The notes: a model not told the origin generated them from the letters alone. A stretch of 35,628 nucleotides of DNA from Acidobacteria bacterium 13_2_20CM_2_57_6 (GCA_001917435.1 MNEA01000072.1:1-35628), one strand, 5' to 3'. Counted from the first letter of the stretch, positions 5,850-14,732 are shown. Program-made: numbers and translations.

Positions 5850-8800
5850 TTAGTTGATGGTGATGTTGACGGTCGGCGTGGCATTGGATGCGGCCGGCGA
5901 TGCCTGGATCACAAACGTGGTGGTGCCCTGGAACGTGATATTTAATGCTCCGCTCTGTGAGGCCATCGTATAGGTATCGCCCAAATAGTGTGCGCTGATC
6001 GAGTGAGTCCCCGCTGCCAGCCCCGATTCGTTGATCGAAGCTGCACCGTTGACAACGCTAGTGGGCGAACCCAGCGCGGAGCTTCCATCGAAGAGCTGCA
6101 CTTGTCCGTTCGCGGCAGTTCCCGATGAAGTGACAGTGATCGTGAAAGTGTCGGTCTGCCCCGAGGACACTTTCCCGGTGGAGGCAGTTATCTTGGTGGA
6201 TGTGGCAAACGGGCCGCTTCCGCCACCTCCGCCGTAGCCACCGCAACCCAAGGCAAAGCTGAGCAAGCACACAAGACCCAAGCCGAGGGCTACACGATAA
6301 CGTTTGCGTCCCGGCAGGAAGAGGAGAACGAGCGCGGCAAGGCCGGTACCGGCGCTAAGAGTCCACCAGCCTTTGCCTCCGCTCGGAGGAATTGTGCCAG
6401 CTGCATAGAGGACGCGGCCGGCGGGCGCTGCCGAGGCTGTCAGAGTTGACGATGGTGCGGTCACGTTTAGCGTCAGGGAGCCGGTCACGGCAGCCGTGCC
6501 GGTTACATTGATGGCCAGCGGATTGGGCGAGCAAGTGACGCCCGCAGGCAGTCCGGCAGCCGGGCAAGTCACGTTGACCGTGCCGGTGAAGCCGCCGGTC
6601 GGAGTCACAGTAATGGTTGATGTGCCACTGGCCCCTGCCGTAGCCGTTACATCTGTGCCGCCGATGGTGAACGAGCCGGTTCCACTGCCGATTGTGCCTG
6701 TGAAAGAAAAATTCAAAACACTCTTGCCGCCAAAGGCGAGTGGGTTCGGGTCCGCCTGACCAAACGAACTTACCATGATGTAGTAAGTGGTTCCCGCATT
6801 GAGCGTTACGTTCGTCAACTGGGAGACGGTCACAATGCCGGGATTGATGTCGTCGTTGCAGCCACCGGGAACTTCGGTAAGCGCCGTTTGCGCGGTGCCG
6901 GACCACACAGAGAGCACGGAGTCGTAGGTGCTGCCGATGGTATCGATATTGGCAGTCCCCGTACTGGTTGGAACGACCTTGTACCAGATTGTGTTCGAGC
7001 GCCCGGTTACGAAAGGAATCTGCGTGCTTTGCGCGCATTGCGGTGTAGGGTCATTCGTCTCGGTCGTCGCACCGGAGCTATCTTTGGTGTCGGTGAACGA
7101 AGTGGAGGTGATGTTGATCGCAGCCGCGAAGTTATCGTTGGCCGACGGGGGAGCGACTACGGTGAAAGTCGGCAGCACAACGGGCGGAATTGCGTTGGGA
7201 TTAGTAAATGTCGCACCGCCTCCAGGAGGCGGATTCTCGACACCTACCGAATTGGTGCTACCGAAGTTCGCCATAAAGGTTGCAGGCACGGTGGCCGTGA
7301 GTTGCGTCAAGCTTACAAATGTCGTGGCGATCCTAGTGAAGTTGGTGTCCGGATTAAGGATAACGTTAGAGTTGGTTTGAAAATTCGTTCCGGTCACCGT
7401 GATGAGCGTGTCCGGCGAGTTTACGGGAGCGCTGACGGGGGACACACTGGAAATCGTCGGTGGCCGCCCAATCACGGTGAAGGGCAGGGAATTTGTAGTA
7501 TTCGCGCCGTCCTTGACACTCACTTGAACAACAGCTCCACCGCCGAGGTCACCGGCAGTAAGGGGCGCCGTGAGTTGCGTTGCGCTTACGAACGTCGTCG
7601 TTTTCGCAGTGCTTCCCCACATCACAACAGAAGAAGCTGTAAACCCTGTTCCATTCACCGTCAGCGTCGTAGCCGACCCTGGCGCATTGCGAGTAAACGG
7701 TGAGAGTTTGCTGATAAGAAAAGCCGGCGTATTTGGTCCCGGGCCCAGATTAATATCCCATACCCCGCGGCCATGCATCGCTGCCCGGAGCGTGCGGGAC
7801 GGGTTATGAAGGGTCAGGGAAAGGATCTGAGAGTTGGGAAGCGAAGTGGAGGCACCCAACGGGGACCAGTTGAGCCCTCCGTCGGTGGTGAAGAAGGCGC
7901 CAATGTCAGTGCCAACGTAGAGCGTATTGTGTGTGTGGTCGTCGGGGTCAACGACAAGGGCGTTGACTGGAATATCCGGCAGTTTGGTGGCCGTTCCGCT
8001 GACGTCCACCCAGACTGTGGCCGCGCCAGCGGTACCGTTCACAGTCTTAAAGACGTGGCCTTTGCCATCGCAACCCGTGCAACTGCCAAACCCGGAAAAC
8101 GTCACATAAGCAACGTCGCCGGTGGCACTCGACGGATCCACCACGATTTGTGTGACGGCTCGTCCAGGCAGGACGCCGCCGTTGGCCGAGATACTTGTCC
8201 AAGACGTTCCGGCATTTGAGGTAACTTCGACTTCGCCGGCATCACTGCCCGCATAGATCGTATTGGAAGTGCCGGTTGCAATCGCAATGGTGCTCAGCAC
8301 AGCTCCTGATTGATTGGAGCAATCCGCGGGGTGCGCAGCGCTGGTCACGTCGGGAGAAATAGCGGCCCAAGTTTGGGCGTTGTCCGCCGTTTTGTAGACG
8401 AGGCAAGTGCCGAAGTAAAGCGTGTTTGAATTGTTCGGGTCGATTACGAGGGGCGGAATAAAGCCACCGCGGTCGCCACCATTGATGCCGGTGGTGGCTA
8501 GGAATCCATTGACGAGGTCTCCGTTATTGAACGAAGTTGCAATGAGCAGAATCGCGTTGGGGAAGTATTCGCATTCTCCATAAGTAGTGCTGGGAACGGT
8601 GAAATCGATGGCCGTAAATCCACCGTCGCAGCCAAGCCCGGAATCCTGCCAGACAAGCGGTGTGCTATTGAATCCCTGATAATCCTGAATACCGTTGTCT
8701 TGCGCGCCAGCCATGGCGAATCCGGTGTTCGAGGGATGAATCGAAAGTCCCGGATAAAACTGAGTGATTTGCAGATTTTGGTTCAGGTTGGTCCAAAAGC

Positions 8801-10427
8801 CAGCAGCGGGAGTCCCCGTAGGGGCCGCCGTTTTCCAGACTCCGCCGTCGTTGCCGACAAACATGGTGGCGCCATTGGCGCTAAAGGCGATCGCGTGCAT
8901 GTCCACGTGAATGGAGTCAGTCGCACCGGTGACGTCGTTGCGAGAGATTTCCGTCCAAGTTGCGCCGCCGTCCGTAGAACGGATCAGCGTGCCATTGTTT
9001 GCGGCGCCACCTATAAAGACATCGTTCGCGCTGACGGGGCTAACGGCCATGGGGATGTCATAGAAGCACTGCGCATTGCAGATTCCACTTATTGAAAGCC
9101 GGGTGTCGCCAGTGAGTTGCGTCCAAGTTGTTCCGCCGTTTGTTGTCTTGATGACGCCGAGAAGATTCGAGGAAGTCGTGCTGCTGTCGGCCATGGCGGC
9201 GTACACCGCGGCATTTGCACCGGTGCTTGTGGGACTGGGAAAGATTGCCAACGTGATGCGACCGAGTTTTGAGGCCGGCGTGCCCGCGGGGAGAATCTGC
9301 GCGGTGAATGTGATCGAGCAGGAAGACACGACGGCGGAAGACTTGTAAATTCCATTGTTGGTTGCGTCTCCGAACGGATTTCCCAAAGCAACCCAGGCGG
9401 TACCATCGCTGGCGAATGCCACGTCGGTTCCTGGATCGCTGGCGGATGCGCTCGTTGGTAGGACACGCGACCAAGTGACGCCGCTATCAGCCGAACACCA
9501 AATCCCGGATTGAATGGTAGTTCCGGCGAGGCCCCGTACTCCGGCCAGAAGGATGTTGCTCTTGCCCGCCGCGGGATTGACTGCTAGAGCGCCAATCGAA
9601 GGGCCGCCTCGAACGGAAGAGAGCGGACTCACGGCATGGAACGTGTTGTCCTGCGTGCAGACAGCCGAGGGCGGCGTGCCGGTGGTAATCGCGCACTTCA
9701 AGACACCTTCGCCATAAATGTTCTCAGCGCCGAAATTGCCTTCGCCTGTTCCGACGTATACCGTCGTGCAAACACTCGCGCCGCATGTCGTGGGATCCAC
9801 TGCAAGTGAACCCACGGCGATAGTGGGAATTCCACTGTTGGCTGGATTATCGGTGAGCGGCGTCCACGTGGTGCCGCCGTCGGTGGTTACCCAGAGGCCG
9901 CCGTCCGCCCCGCCAAGGTAGACGTTATTCGCGTTACTAGGATTCATCACCAAAGCCGTAACGCGGCCGGAGGTAGCGCCGCCATTCTGCGAAAAGTCAA
10001 AGAGCGTCGTGGCGGTAGGCTGGGGACCAATCGGGAACCACGCTGAAGTGGGTCCAAGGGGAGGTGTCACGAATCCGGGCTCTTTTGTAATTCCAAACTG
10101 ACCCAGGCGCCCTTCGCGCTGGTACATCTGGATCTTTTGCTGCAACGCGCGTTCGCGTGCGCCTTGCGGGATGAAACCCAGAGGAAATGCGCGTGGCTTG
10201 AAAAACCAATCTTGCCTGCGACGCAGAAAGTCGGGCCCTTCCTGAGCTTTCTCCAGACCTTCGTTGTCCCGAGGCAACTTCCTAAATCCCGGCTGCACTT
10301 TAGATTGTTTCTCTTGAGTGGCGGTCGTATCCGCCTTGTCTTGTGCGGGCAGACGAACCGTTCCGAGAGCCAGAGTGAGAGTAAGAACGAAAAGGGAATT
10401 GCGAAGAATCGAAGATTGGAGTTTCAT
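5850..10427 (-). CDS. Giant secreted Asp-box (BNR/sortilin-like) propeller protein with IPT/TIG, PPC-like and Ig-like domains
   Basis: 1525 residues from ATG 10427, which begins a good signal peptide (MKLQSSILRN, hydrophobic core, cleavage near LPAQ). An upstream in-frame start at 10499 would bury that peptide. The first ~880 residues hold repeated Asp-boxes (TTDGGTTW, SADSGVTW, STDGGATW, TTDGGLNW and others), the mark of sialidase/sortilin-type propellers. Two IPT/TIG domains follow (~900-985 and ~989-1080), then a PPC-like domain starting NDNFAAAINI (~1095) and a beta domain near 1257-1340. A hydrophobic stretch (WWTLSAGTGLAALVLLFL, ~1354) and a second one ending LGCGGYGGGGG (~1396) interrupt the protein before a C-terminal Big_3-like domain (~1411-1500). 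The catalytic residues of sialidases cannot be placed, so I infer a surface or secreted binding protein. Confidence 0.85.
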   Translation of the reverse strand: MKLQSSILRNSLFVLTLTLALGTVRLPAQDKADTTATQEKQSKVQPGFRKLPRDNEGLEKAQEGPDFLRRRQDWFFKPRAFPLGFIPQGARERALQQKIQMYQREGRLGQFGITKEPGFVTPPLGPTSAWFPIGPQPTATTLFDFSQNGGATSGRVTALVMNPSNANNVYLGGADGGLWVTTDGGTTWTPLTDNPANSGIPTIAVGSLAVDPTTCGASVCTTVYVGTGEGNFGAENIYGEGVLKCAITTGTPPSAVCTQDNTFHAVSPLSSVRGGPSIGALAVNPAAGKSNILLAGVRGLAGTTIQSGIWCSADSGVTWSRVLPTSASASDPGTDVAFASDGTAWVALGNPFGDATNNGIYKSSAVVSSCSITFTAQILPAGTPASKLGRITLAIFPSPTSTGANAAVYAAMADSSTTSSNLLGVIKTTNGGTTWTQLTGDTRLSISGICNAQCFYDIPMAVSPVSANDVFIGGAANNGTLIRSTDGGATWTEISRNDVTGATDSIHVDMHAIAFSANGATMFVGNDGGVWKTAAPTGTPAAGFWTNLNQNLQITQFYPGLSIHPSNTGFAMAGAQDNGIQDYQGFNSTPLVWQDSGLGCDGGFTAIDFTVPSTTYGECEYFPNAILLIATSFNNGDLVNGFLATTGINGGDRGGFIPPLVIDPNNSNTLYFGTCLVYKTADNAQTWAAISPDVTSAAHPADCSNQSGAVLSTIAIATGTSNTIYAGSDAGEVEVTSNAGTSWTSISANGGVLPGRAVTQIVVDPSSATGDVAYVTFSGFGSCTGCDGKGHVFKTVNGTAGAATVWVDVSGTATKLPDIPVNALVVDPDDHTHNTLYVGTDIGAFFTTDGGLNWSPLGASTSLPNSQILSLTLHNPSRTLRAAMHGRGVWDINLGPGPNTPAFLISKLSPFTRNAPGSATTLTVNGTGFTASSVVMWGSTAKTTTFVSATQLTAPLTAGDLGGGAVVQVSVKDGANTTNSLPFTVIGRPPTISSVSPVSAPVNSPDTLITVTGTNFQTNSNVILNPDTNFTRIATTFVSLTQLTATVPATFMANFGSTNSVGVENPPPGGGATFTNPNAIPPVVLPTFTVVAPPSANDNFAAAINITSTSFTDTKDSSGATTETNDPTPQCAQSTQIPFVTGRSNTIWYKVVPTSTGTANIDTIGSTYDSVLSVWSGTAQTALTEVPGGCNDDINPGIVTVSQLTNVTLNAGTTYYIMVSSFGQADPNPLAFGGKSVLNFSFTGTIGSGTGSFTIGGTDVTATAGASGTSTITVTPTGGFTGTVNVTCPAAGLPAGVTCSPNPLAINVTGTAAVTGSLTLNVTAPSSTLTASAAPAGRVLYAAGTIPPSGGKGWWTLSAGTGLAALVLLFLPGRKRYRVALGLGLVCLLSFALGCGGYGGGGGSGPFATSTKITASTGKVSSGQTDTFTITVTSSGTAANGQVQLFDGSSALGSPTSVVNGAASINESGLAAGTHSISAHYLGDTYTMASQSGALNITFQGTTTFVIQASPAASNATPTVNITIN

Positions 10428-10928
10428 ATCCCGCCCACACCGCAGATTTGAATTCGGTCCCAACGCAGATGCATCCGAGCTAAAAGAGCCGCAACTCACA
10501 CCGAGGAAGAACTCTTACAAAGGGTTTCTCGCGGACGGGGCCTGGACCGAAAGCGATTCACCATTGACCGGGTAAAGAATATCACAAGCTTTTGAGAGAC
10601 TCGCTAGTACTGTGACGGCGACCGTATGACTGTTGACGACGGCAGAGCCAGAGACTCAGGACAGCACCCACTTACCGACCGCCGCCATTGTGATGCATGC
10701 ATGATTCCCCAGGATGCTTTCCGCGCTTCCGTTGAAAGGCGCGCTGCAGTTGTAAGGGTCGCGGCGTTTGCCTTTATTGCAACTTATCCTTCACTAGATT
10801 TCTACCGTTTGGATAACTCTTTTATAAAAGTTATTGTAAGGCAATCGTGGCGTGCGTTCGGCTCTCGCGAACATAGTGGAGAAGGGCGGCCGCAATTCCA
10901 GGTAGCAGTTCAAACAAGGTCGGTAGTC
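10428..10928. other. Intergenic region upstream of the giant Asp-box gene
   Basis: About 500 bases without a convincing gene; open frames on the plus strand here run on as antisense to the glycine-zipper gene. An AT-rich imperfect dyad (ATAACTCTTTTA then TAAAAGTTAT, ~10815-10837) lies about 90 bases downstream of the glycine-zipper stop and may be a weak terminator or part of a promoter for the minus-strand Asp-box gene. No strong promoter hexamer pair is visible. Confidence 0.4.
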
Positions 10929-11962
10929 TTAGCGACGGAAACCGCGCCGGCCGTAAAAGCCAGGGCCCCAGCCCCAGCCGCCATAAAATCCCACGGAGCC
11001 GGGATAGGCGTAGCACGGACCGTAGTAACCACAGGGATAGGCATACGGGCCAGGATAAGGATAGCCACCGGCCACGCGGCGCGGGCCACGGCGTTCCAAT
11101 TTGCCGCCGTCAAAATCCAGCTGCGTGACGGGCTGAAACGCCTGCTCACTTTCGTGGTGTCAACGTGGACGGGATCGACGAGGCGAAAGCTCAATTGCGC
11201 TTCCGGCTCCAGAATCGTGGGGCGCCCTCGCGTGAGCAGCACGGCGCCGATGCCAGCGGCTGCGCCCGCTCCTGCCCCGATGGCTGCGCCCGTGCCCCAA
11301 TCTGCCGCGGCACCGATGAGTGCGCCGAGCCCCGTGGTGGTGCCGATGGTCGCGGCGTCTTGGCCGTGCGAAGTTCCGCCCGAGCCTTTCGATAGTTCAG
11401 TGAGAATGGGCACTTGGCGGCCATCGACGACGGTGAGATCGGTAGGCTCGACTCCCAACTCGGAGGTGCCTTTGATGCGGCCGGCTTTGCGCGCTTCCTT
11501 GACCTGACCAACCAGCACCTGGCCACGGCGAGCCACTACCCAGCCATTTACCACGAGCGGATTTTCCAGCACGGCGGTGAAATGGTCGCCGATCTGGTTG
11601 CGGTCGCTCGAAAGGTAGTCATTGACGCGAACAAGAAGGATTGTTCCGGCAGGAACGGTCAGAGTGCCGGGAACGGATTGGGCTGGGACTGATTGAGCTG
11701 GCGGAGGCGGCACATCGGGAACGTTCTGCGCGGGCCTGTCGTGTGAATAGGGCGGCTTGTCTGCGTCTTGCGGGGTGTAGGTTGGCTTAGGCGGTGTAGG
11801 CGGAGCATCTTGCGATGGCTGCTGCGCGTCGCTCTGCTGCTGGGCTTGCTGCTCTTGTTCTTGCGCGTAGACGCCTGCACCGAGAACAGCGGCCAGGGCC
11901 ACAACGCCTGCGACGCGCGAAACTGCGCCAATGCTTTTTAGCTTTGCTGGGTAATGCACCAT
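10910..11962 (-). CDS. Exported glycine-zipper protein with a frameshift near its 3' end
   Basis: 350 residues as read. An N-terminal hydrophobic signal (ending near VYAQ) is followed by a Gln/Pro-rich linker (~35-95). A beta domain begins VPAGTILLVRVNDYLSSDRNQIGDHF (~101-126). A glycine zipper, GAAIGAGAGAAAGIGAVL (~224-241), and a short beta block follow. After DTTKVS (~11144) the frame becomes low-complexity and unlike the family. The frame beginning about 11150 reads EQAFQPVTQLDFDGG and then a Tyr/Gly/Pro-rich tail ending GFYGRRGFRR at TAA 10929-10931. One base appears to be missing between ~11140 and ~11156. Upstream GAGGGAG lies about 10 bases before the ATG. The role is unknown; glycine-zipper lipoprotein-like proteins usually sit in the outer envelope. 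Confidence 0.75.
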   Translation of the reverse strand: MVHYPAKLKSIGAVSRVAGVVALAAVLGAGVYAQEQEQQAQQQSDAQQPSQDAPPTPPKPTYTPQDADKPPYSHDRPAQNVPDVPPPPAQSVPAQSVPGTLTVPAGTILLVRVNDYLSSDRNQIGDHFTAVLENPLVVNGWVVARRGQVLVGQVKEARKAGRIKGTSELGVEPTDLTVVDGRQVPILTELSKGSGGTSHGQDAATIGTTTGLGALIGAAADWGTGAAIGAGAGAAAGIGAVLLTRGRPTILEPEAQLSFRLVDPVHVDTTKVSRRFSPSRSWILTAANWNAVARAAWPVAILILARMPIPVVTTVRATPIPAPWDFMAAGAGALAFTAGAVSVAKTTDLV

Positions 11963-12141
11963 GAGTCTTGTCTCCCTCGACCTGGGAAACCTTGGAAATC
12001 CCTGAACCTATCCACGCTTGGGGAGTTGGATGGTATTTCTTGCCCGATACAATGCCCGAATGATTCGGAGATTGTCGAACTTACTACCGGCATCGCGCCA
12101 CGGTGATTGCGAGGTGTGCGCCGTCAAGCCGAAACGCATTG

Positions 12142-12147
12142 TATAAT
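12142..12147 (+). promoter_or_regulatory. -10 element TATAAT for the small 83-residue protein gene
   Basis: A perfect TATAAT 33 bases before the ATG at 12181, with start expected near 12154. No good -35 hexamer lies at 16-18 bases. AGGAG at ~12170 is well placed for ribosome binding. Confidence 0.45.
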
Positions 12148-12180
12148 TCTGTTCCGACTAGATCCACGACAGGAGACGCC

Positions 12181-12432
12181 ATGGCAGAGCCAACATACGA
12201 AGAACTCAAAGCAAAACTCGCGGAAATGGAAAAGCAGGGAGGCGCGCGCCGCAGCGGCTCGCTGGAGTTTCGCGTCGGTGAAAAAGGGGGCGTCAGCGTG
12301 TACGGGCTGGGACGCTTTCCCGTCACGCTTTATTACGAACAATGGACCCGGCTGCTGGAGGCGGTACCGCAACTGCGCACGTTCCTCGAAGAAAACAAGA
12401 CTCAGGGCAAGCTGAAGCTCAAGGAAAAATAG
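12181..12432 (+). CDS. Small conserved-looking protein of unknown function (83 residues)
   Basis: An upstream in-frame start at 12103 exists, but ATG 12181 has AGGAG seven bases before it and a TATAAT box upstream. The N-terminus (YEELKAKLAEMEKQ, ~6-19) is a short coiled-coil-prone helix. A compact domain follows with GSLEFRVGEKGGVSVYGLGRFPVTLYYEQW (~24-54, described in two parts: a strand pair around a GGVSVYGLG turn, then a helix starting YYEQWTRLL). It ends in a Lys-rich tail. The VYGLGRFPVTLY segment looks like a conserved core and I have an impression of similar small proteins elsewhere, but I cannot name a family. No signal peptide, so probably cytoplasmic. Confidence 0.75.
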   Translation: MAEPTYEELKAKLAEMEKQGGARRSGSLEFRVGEKGGVSVYGLGRFPVTLYYEQWTRLLEAVPQLRTFLEENKTQGKLKLKEK

Positions 12433-12551
12433 GAGTTCGATCCTTTGTCCGGCTACGAAGAATGAAGTCTCGATTTGACCGAGATGATCGGCAGCTTTCG
12501 CTCGTGAGTTTCGCGTCCCGCTGAATCCTGCATGCACGATCTCTCATTCCA

Positions 12552-12580
12552 TTGACCATTGCAACTTCCAGGAGTACAGT
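12552..12580 (+). promoter_or_regulatory. Sigma-70-like promoter for the gene at 12611
   Basis: TTGACC (12552-12557), a 17-base spacer and TACAGT (12575-12580). Transcription would begin near 12587, leaving about 24 bases before ATG 12611, which supports that start over the in-frame TTG at 12590. Confidence 0.4.
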
Positions 12581-12610
12581 CCGGCTCAATTGGGTGTAAG
12601 CCGAACGGCG

Positions 12611-13153
12611 ATGGATCCCGTTGAACTCCCGGAGGCTCGTATAACCGAGATCATTTCCGGCGTGGCGGCCTATCTGCGCCAGGAGAAGGATCTCTATTTT
12701 CGCGCGAGTGAGCCGCTGAGTGCGGGATGGAGAGCCGCCGTCCGAGATTATTTTTCGCCCGCCCTGCTTGATAACGTTAAGACGATCGTTCTCAAAGGCG
12801 CCCGCATCCCGCCTCCGCCCTTTTATTCCGAGGCTATGGCGCTTAGCTCCGGTAACTTTCCTGACTTCGTGCACCTGGCTTCCTTTACCTACCTGGACGT
12901 GATCGTTTTTCACGACGAAATTACGTTGCGCACGCTTTTCCACGGTCTGGTCCATGCCACACAAATGGCCTTTCTTGGACTCAACCGTTACACGGAACTC
13001 TACGTCCGAGGATTTGTGAAGGCTCGCTCCTGGATCGCGATACCTCTCGAAGCGCAGGCATATCAGCTGGACACGCGTTTTGCCATGTCGCCGTCAGTCC
13101 GCTTCTCGGTGGAGGATGAGGTGAAATCCTGGGCCGAACTAAACCAGTATTAG
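12611..13153 (+). CDS. Metalloprotease-like protein with altered HExxH motif (HGLVH)
   Basis: 180 residues from ATG 12611. The segment TLFHGLVHATQ (residues ~108-118) aligns with the HELVHVVQ-type zinc site seen in DUF4157-like putative metalloproteases. The downstream IPLEAQAY (~144-151) supplies the Glu that would be the third zinc ligand in gluzincins. Both histidines (H111, H115) and that Glu (E147) are present, but the catalytic Glu of HExxH is Gly here. So zinc binding is plausible while peptide hydrolysis by the usual mechanism is not. No signal peptide or membrane helix is seen. The family assignment is my reading of a short motif and its spacing. It follows the 83-residue gene in the same direction but has its own likely promoter. 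Confidence 0.65.
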   Translation: MDPVELPEARITEIISGVAAYLRQEKDLYFRASEPLSAGWRAAVRDYFSPALLDNVKTIVLKGARIPPPPFYSEAMALSSGNFPDFVHLASFTYLDVIVFHDEITLRTLFHGLVHATQMAFLGLNRYTELYVRGFVKARSWIAIPLEAQAYQLDTRFAMSPSVRFSVEDEVKSWAELNQY

Positions 13154-13207
13154 GCGGGGCAAGGCGTATCGGACCTCTACTTCTACTTTGAGAGCCGAGA
13201 AAGGAGG

Positions 13208-13239
13208 GCCCCGAGTGCCTGTGGGGAAGCACCCGGGGC
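13208..13239. other. GC-rich hairpin downstream of the HGLVH gene
   Basis: GCCCCGAGTGC (13208-13218) pairs with GCACCCGGGGC (13229-13239) with one A/C mismatch and a 10-base loop. It lies 55 bases past the stop codon at 13153. No T run follows on either strand, so it may be a non-classical terminator or an RNA structural element. Confidence 0.45.
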
Positions 13240-13826
13240 GGGGGGAGTGAGGAGGAGCCTGGGCGAATTCTTGGCGGCTACTTCGAAGATTGCGCAGCTA
13301 GCAAACAGAGTCTATGTAGCCCTCGCAGGTGAAGGCCTTAGCTTATGCCGTTGGCTCCGCTAACCTTCCGCCGACTACGTAGTGCATGTTGCAATCCAAA
13401 TTTACTGTGGATAAGTGCTGTGCTATCTGCGGTAAAATGTTTGTCCATCCCAGGGTTTTGCATATTTGTGAAAGTTCCTTGCACAAATAGTGGAGCAATT
13501 TAGACGCCCGGTCAGGACCCGTGCCGACTTTGAGCGCCAGTCTCCCAAAGATTTACAAAAGGGTTTAAGATAGACAATCGGTTGGGGTGAGTAATCACCT
13601 AGTGGTTAAATAGAGTAAAGACCCTATATCTTTGAGTCGGTGTTTCTGGGAGGTTGTGCGCATTACTGAACCGGACGGCAGAATCCGGACCCCCAATGAA
13701 GCTTCGAGTTTGCCGTCCCGTTTGTTTAAAGAGAGGACTTAGAGTTGCAGGCTCCAATGCGGGCGATCTGCCAACCGCCAACAAGTAGCCCAGGCAGAAG
13801 ATTAGCGTGAGCCCAAGAGGTTGATC
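13240..13826. other. Long non-coding region upstream of the methyltransferase
   Basis: Nearly 590 bases with no supportable gene. GC falls toward the middle (~13390-13620). A dyad GGTGA, GTAA, TCACC (13586-13599) sits inside a weak promoter-like arrangement TTGGGG (13582-13587), 18 bases, TTAAAT (13606-13611). If used, this gives a leader of about 200 bases before ATG 13827. I see no tRNA cloverleaf and no riboswitch that I recognise. Confidence 0.35.
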
Positions 13827-14660
13827 ATGTCCTGCGAACCGCGTCGCTATAGCGTTAAGGAAGCGGTCAGAGATCACTATGACCGTACGAGCCGGTATTA
13901 CCGGGACCTATGGGGTGAACACCTCCATCACGGCTATTGGACAAGCGGGGATGAAACCAAAGAACAGGCTCAGATTCAGCTTGTTGAGCATCTCGCGCAC
14001 GTAGCCGCACTTATGCCGGGCTGCACGATTCTCGATGTTGGATGCGGGTTTGGCGCCAGCAGCATTTATCTCGCGAAAAAGTATGGAGCGCAGGCAACGG
14101 GGATTACGATTTCGCCCATTCAAGTGGAAATGGCCCGGAAGTCGGCGGCTGCTGACGGCGGCGTGAAGGCAAACTTCGTGCTAATGGATGCAGAGGAGAT
14201 GAGATTTGACCAAACCTTTGATGTCGTTTGGTCGATTGAATCCATTTCGCACTACCCGCAAAAACAAAAGTTTTTTGCGTCAGCCGCGCGGTGCCTGGAA
14301 TCTGGCGGGACGCTAGCCCTGACGGATTGGTTCAAGAAGGAACAGCTCAGCGAACACGAATACAAAAAATCCATTCAGCCGATTGAAAAGGGCATGCTCG
14401 TCGAACTGGACACCATGCAAGAGTACGCGGGGTTCGTGAAGTCAAATTGCATGCGAGTCATTTACAGCGAAATTCTGAACAAGAATTGTGCGAAGACTTG
14501 GGACCTGGGCCTGGACCTTCTGAAGAACAAGAGACTGTGGCAGGTGGCGAAGGAAAACGGTTCGGAGTTTGTCGATTTTCTGCAAGCCTTCCGCGCGATG
14601 CGAGCGGGATTCGCTTCTGGAAATTTCGTTTACGGACTTATTGTCGCCAAGAAACTTTGA
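13827..14660 (+). CDS. SAM-dependent methyltransferase, tocopherol/UbiE-like class I
   Basis: 277 residues from ATG 13827, with AGAGG six bases upstream; the TTG at 13821 is less likely. Class I Rossmann motifs are clear: ILDVGCGFGASSIYLAKKYGA (motif I, ~68-88, shown in two halves DVGCGFGASS and IYLAKKYGA), GITISPIQVEMA (~92-103), an acidic DAEEM (~121-125) and FDVVWSIESISHYP (~131-144). The WS-IES-HxP block and the GITxSPxQ segment are typical of gamma-tocopherol methyltransferase and related small-molecule C/N-methyltransferases. The N-terminal VRDHYDRTSRYYRDLWGEHLHHGYW also fits that group. The substrate is not deducible: no quinone or tocopherol genes are nearby. It is convergent with the serine-racemase-like gene, 72 bases away. 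Confidence 0.85.
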   Translation: MSCEPRRYSVKEAVRDHYDRTSRYYRDLWGEHLHHGYWTSGDETKEQAQIQLVEHLAHVAALMPGCTILDVGCGFGASSIYLAKKYGAQATGITISPIQVEMARKSAAADGGVKANFVLMDAEEMRFDQTFDVVWSIESISHYPQKQKFFASAARCLESGGTLALTDWFKKEQLSEHEYKKSIQPIEKGMLVELDTMQEYAGFVKSNCMRVIYSEILNKNCAKTWDLGLDLLKNKRLWQVAKENGSEFVDFLQAFRAMRAGFASGNFVYGLIVAKKL

Positions 14661-14732
14661 GCGGGGCGAGCGCGGCGCAATCTTCACACTGACTGCGAAT
14701 CCACACAATCGGTTGCAGATGGCAGACTGACT

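Noticed and set aside
10626..11507. Long plus-strand open frame of about 293 codons
   Set aside because: It is antisense to the glycine-zipper gene, has no start signals or motif, and its amino-acid pattern (Arg/Ala-rich) is typical of a shadow frame.
13599..13877. Minus-strand open frame of 92 codons upstream of the methyltransferase
   Set aside because: It runs into the methyltransferase 5' end, has no ribosome-binding site and no recognisable motif apart from one hydrophobic stretch.
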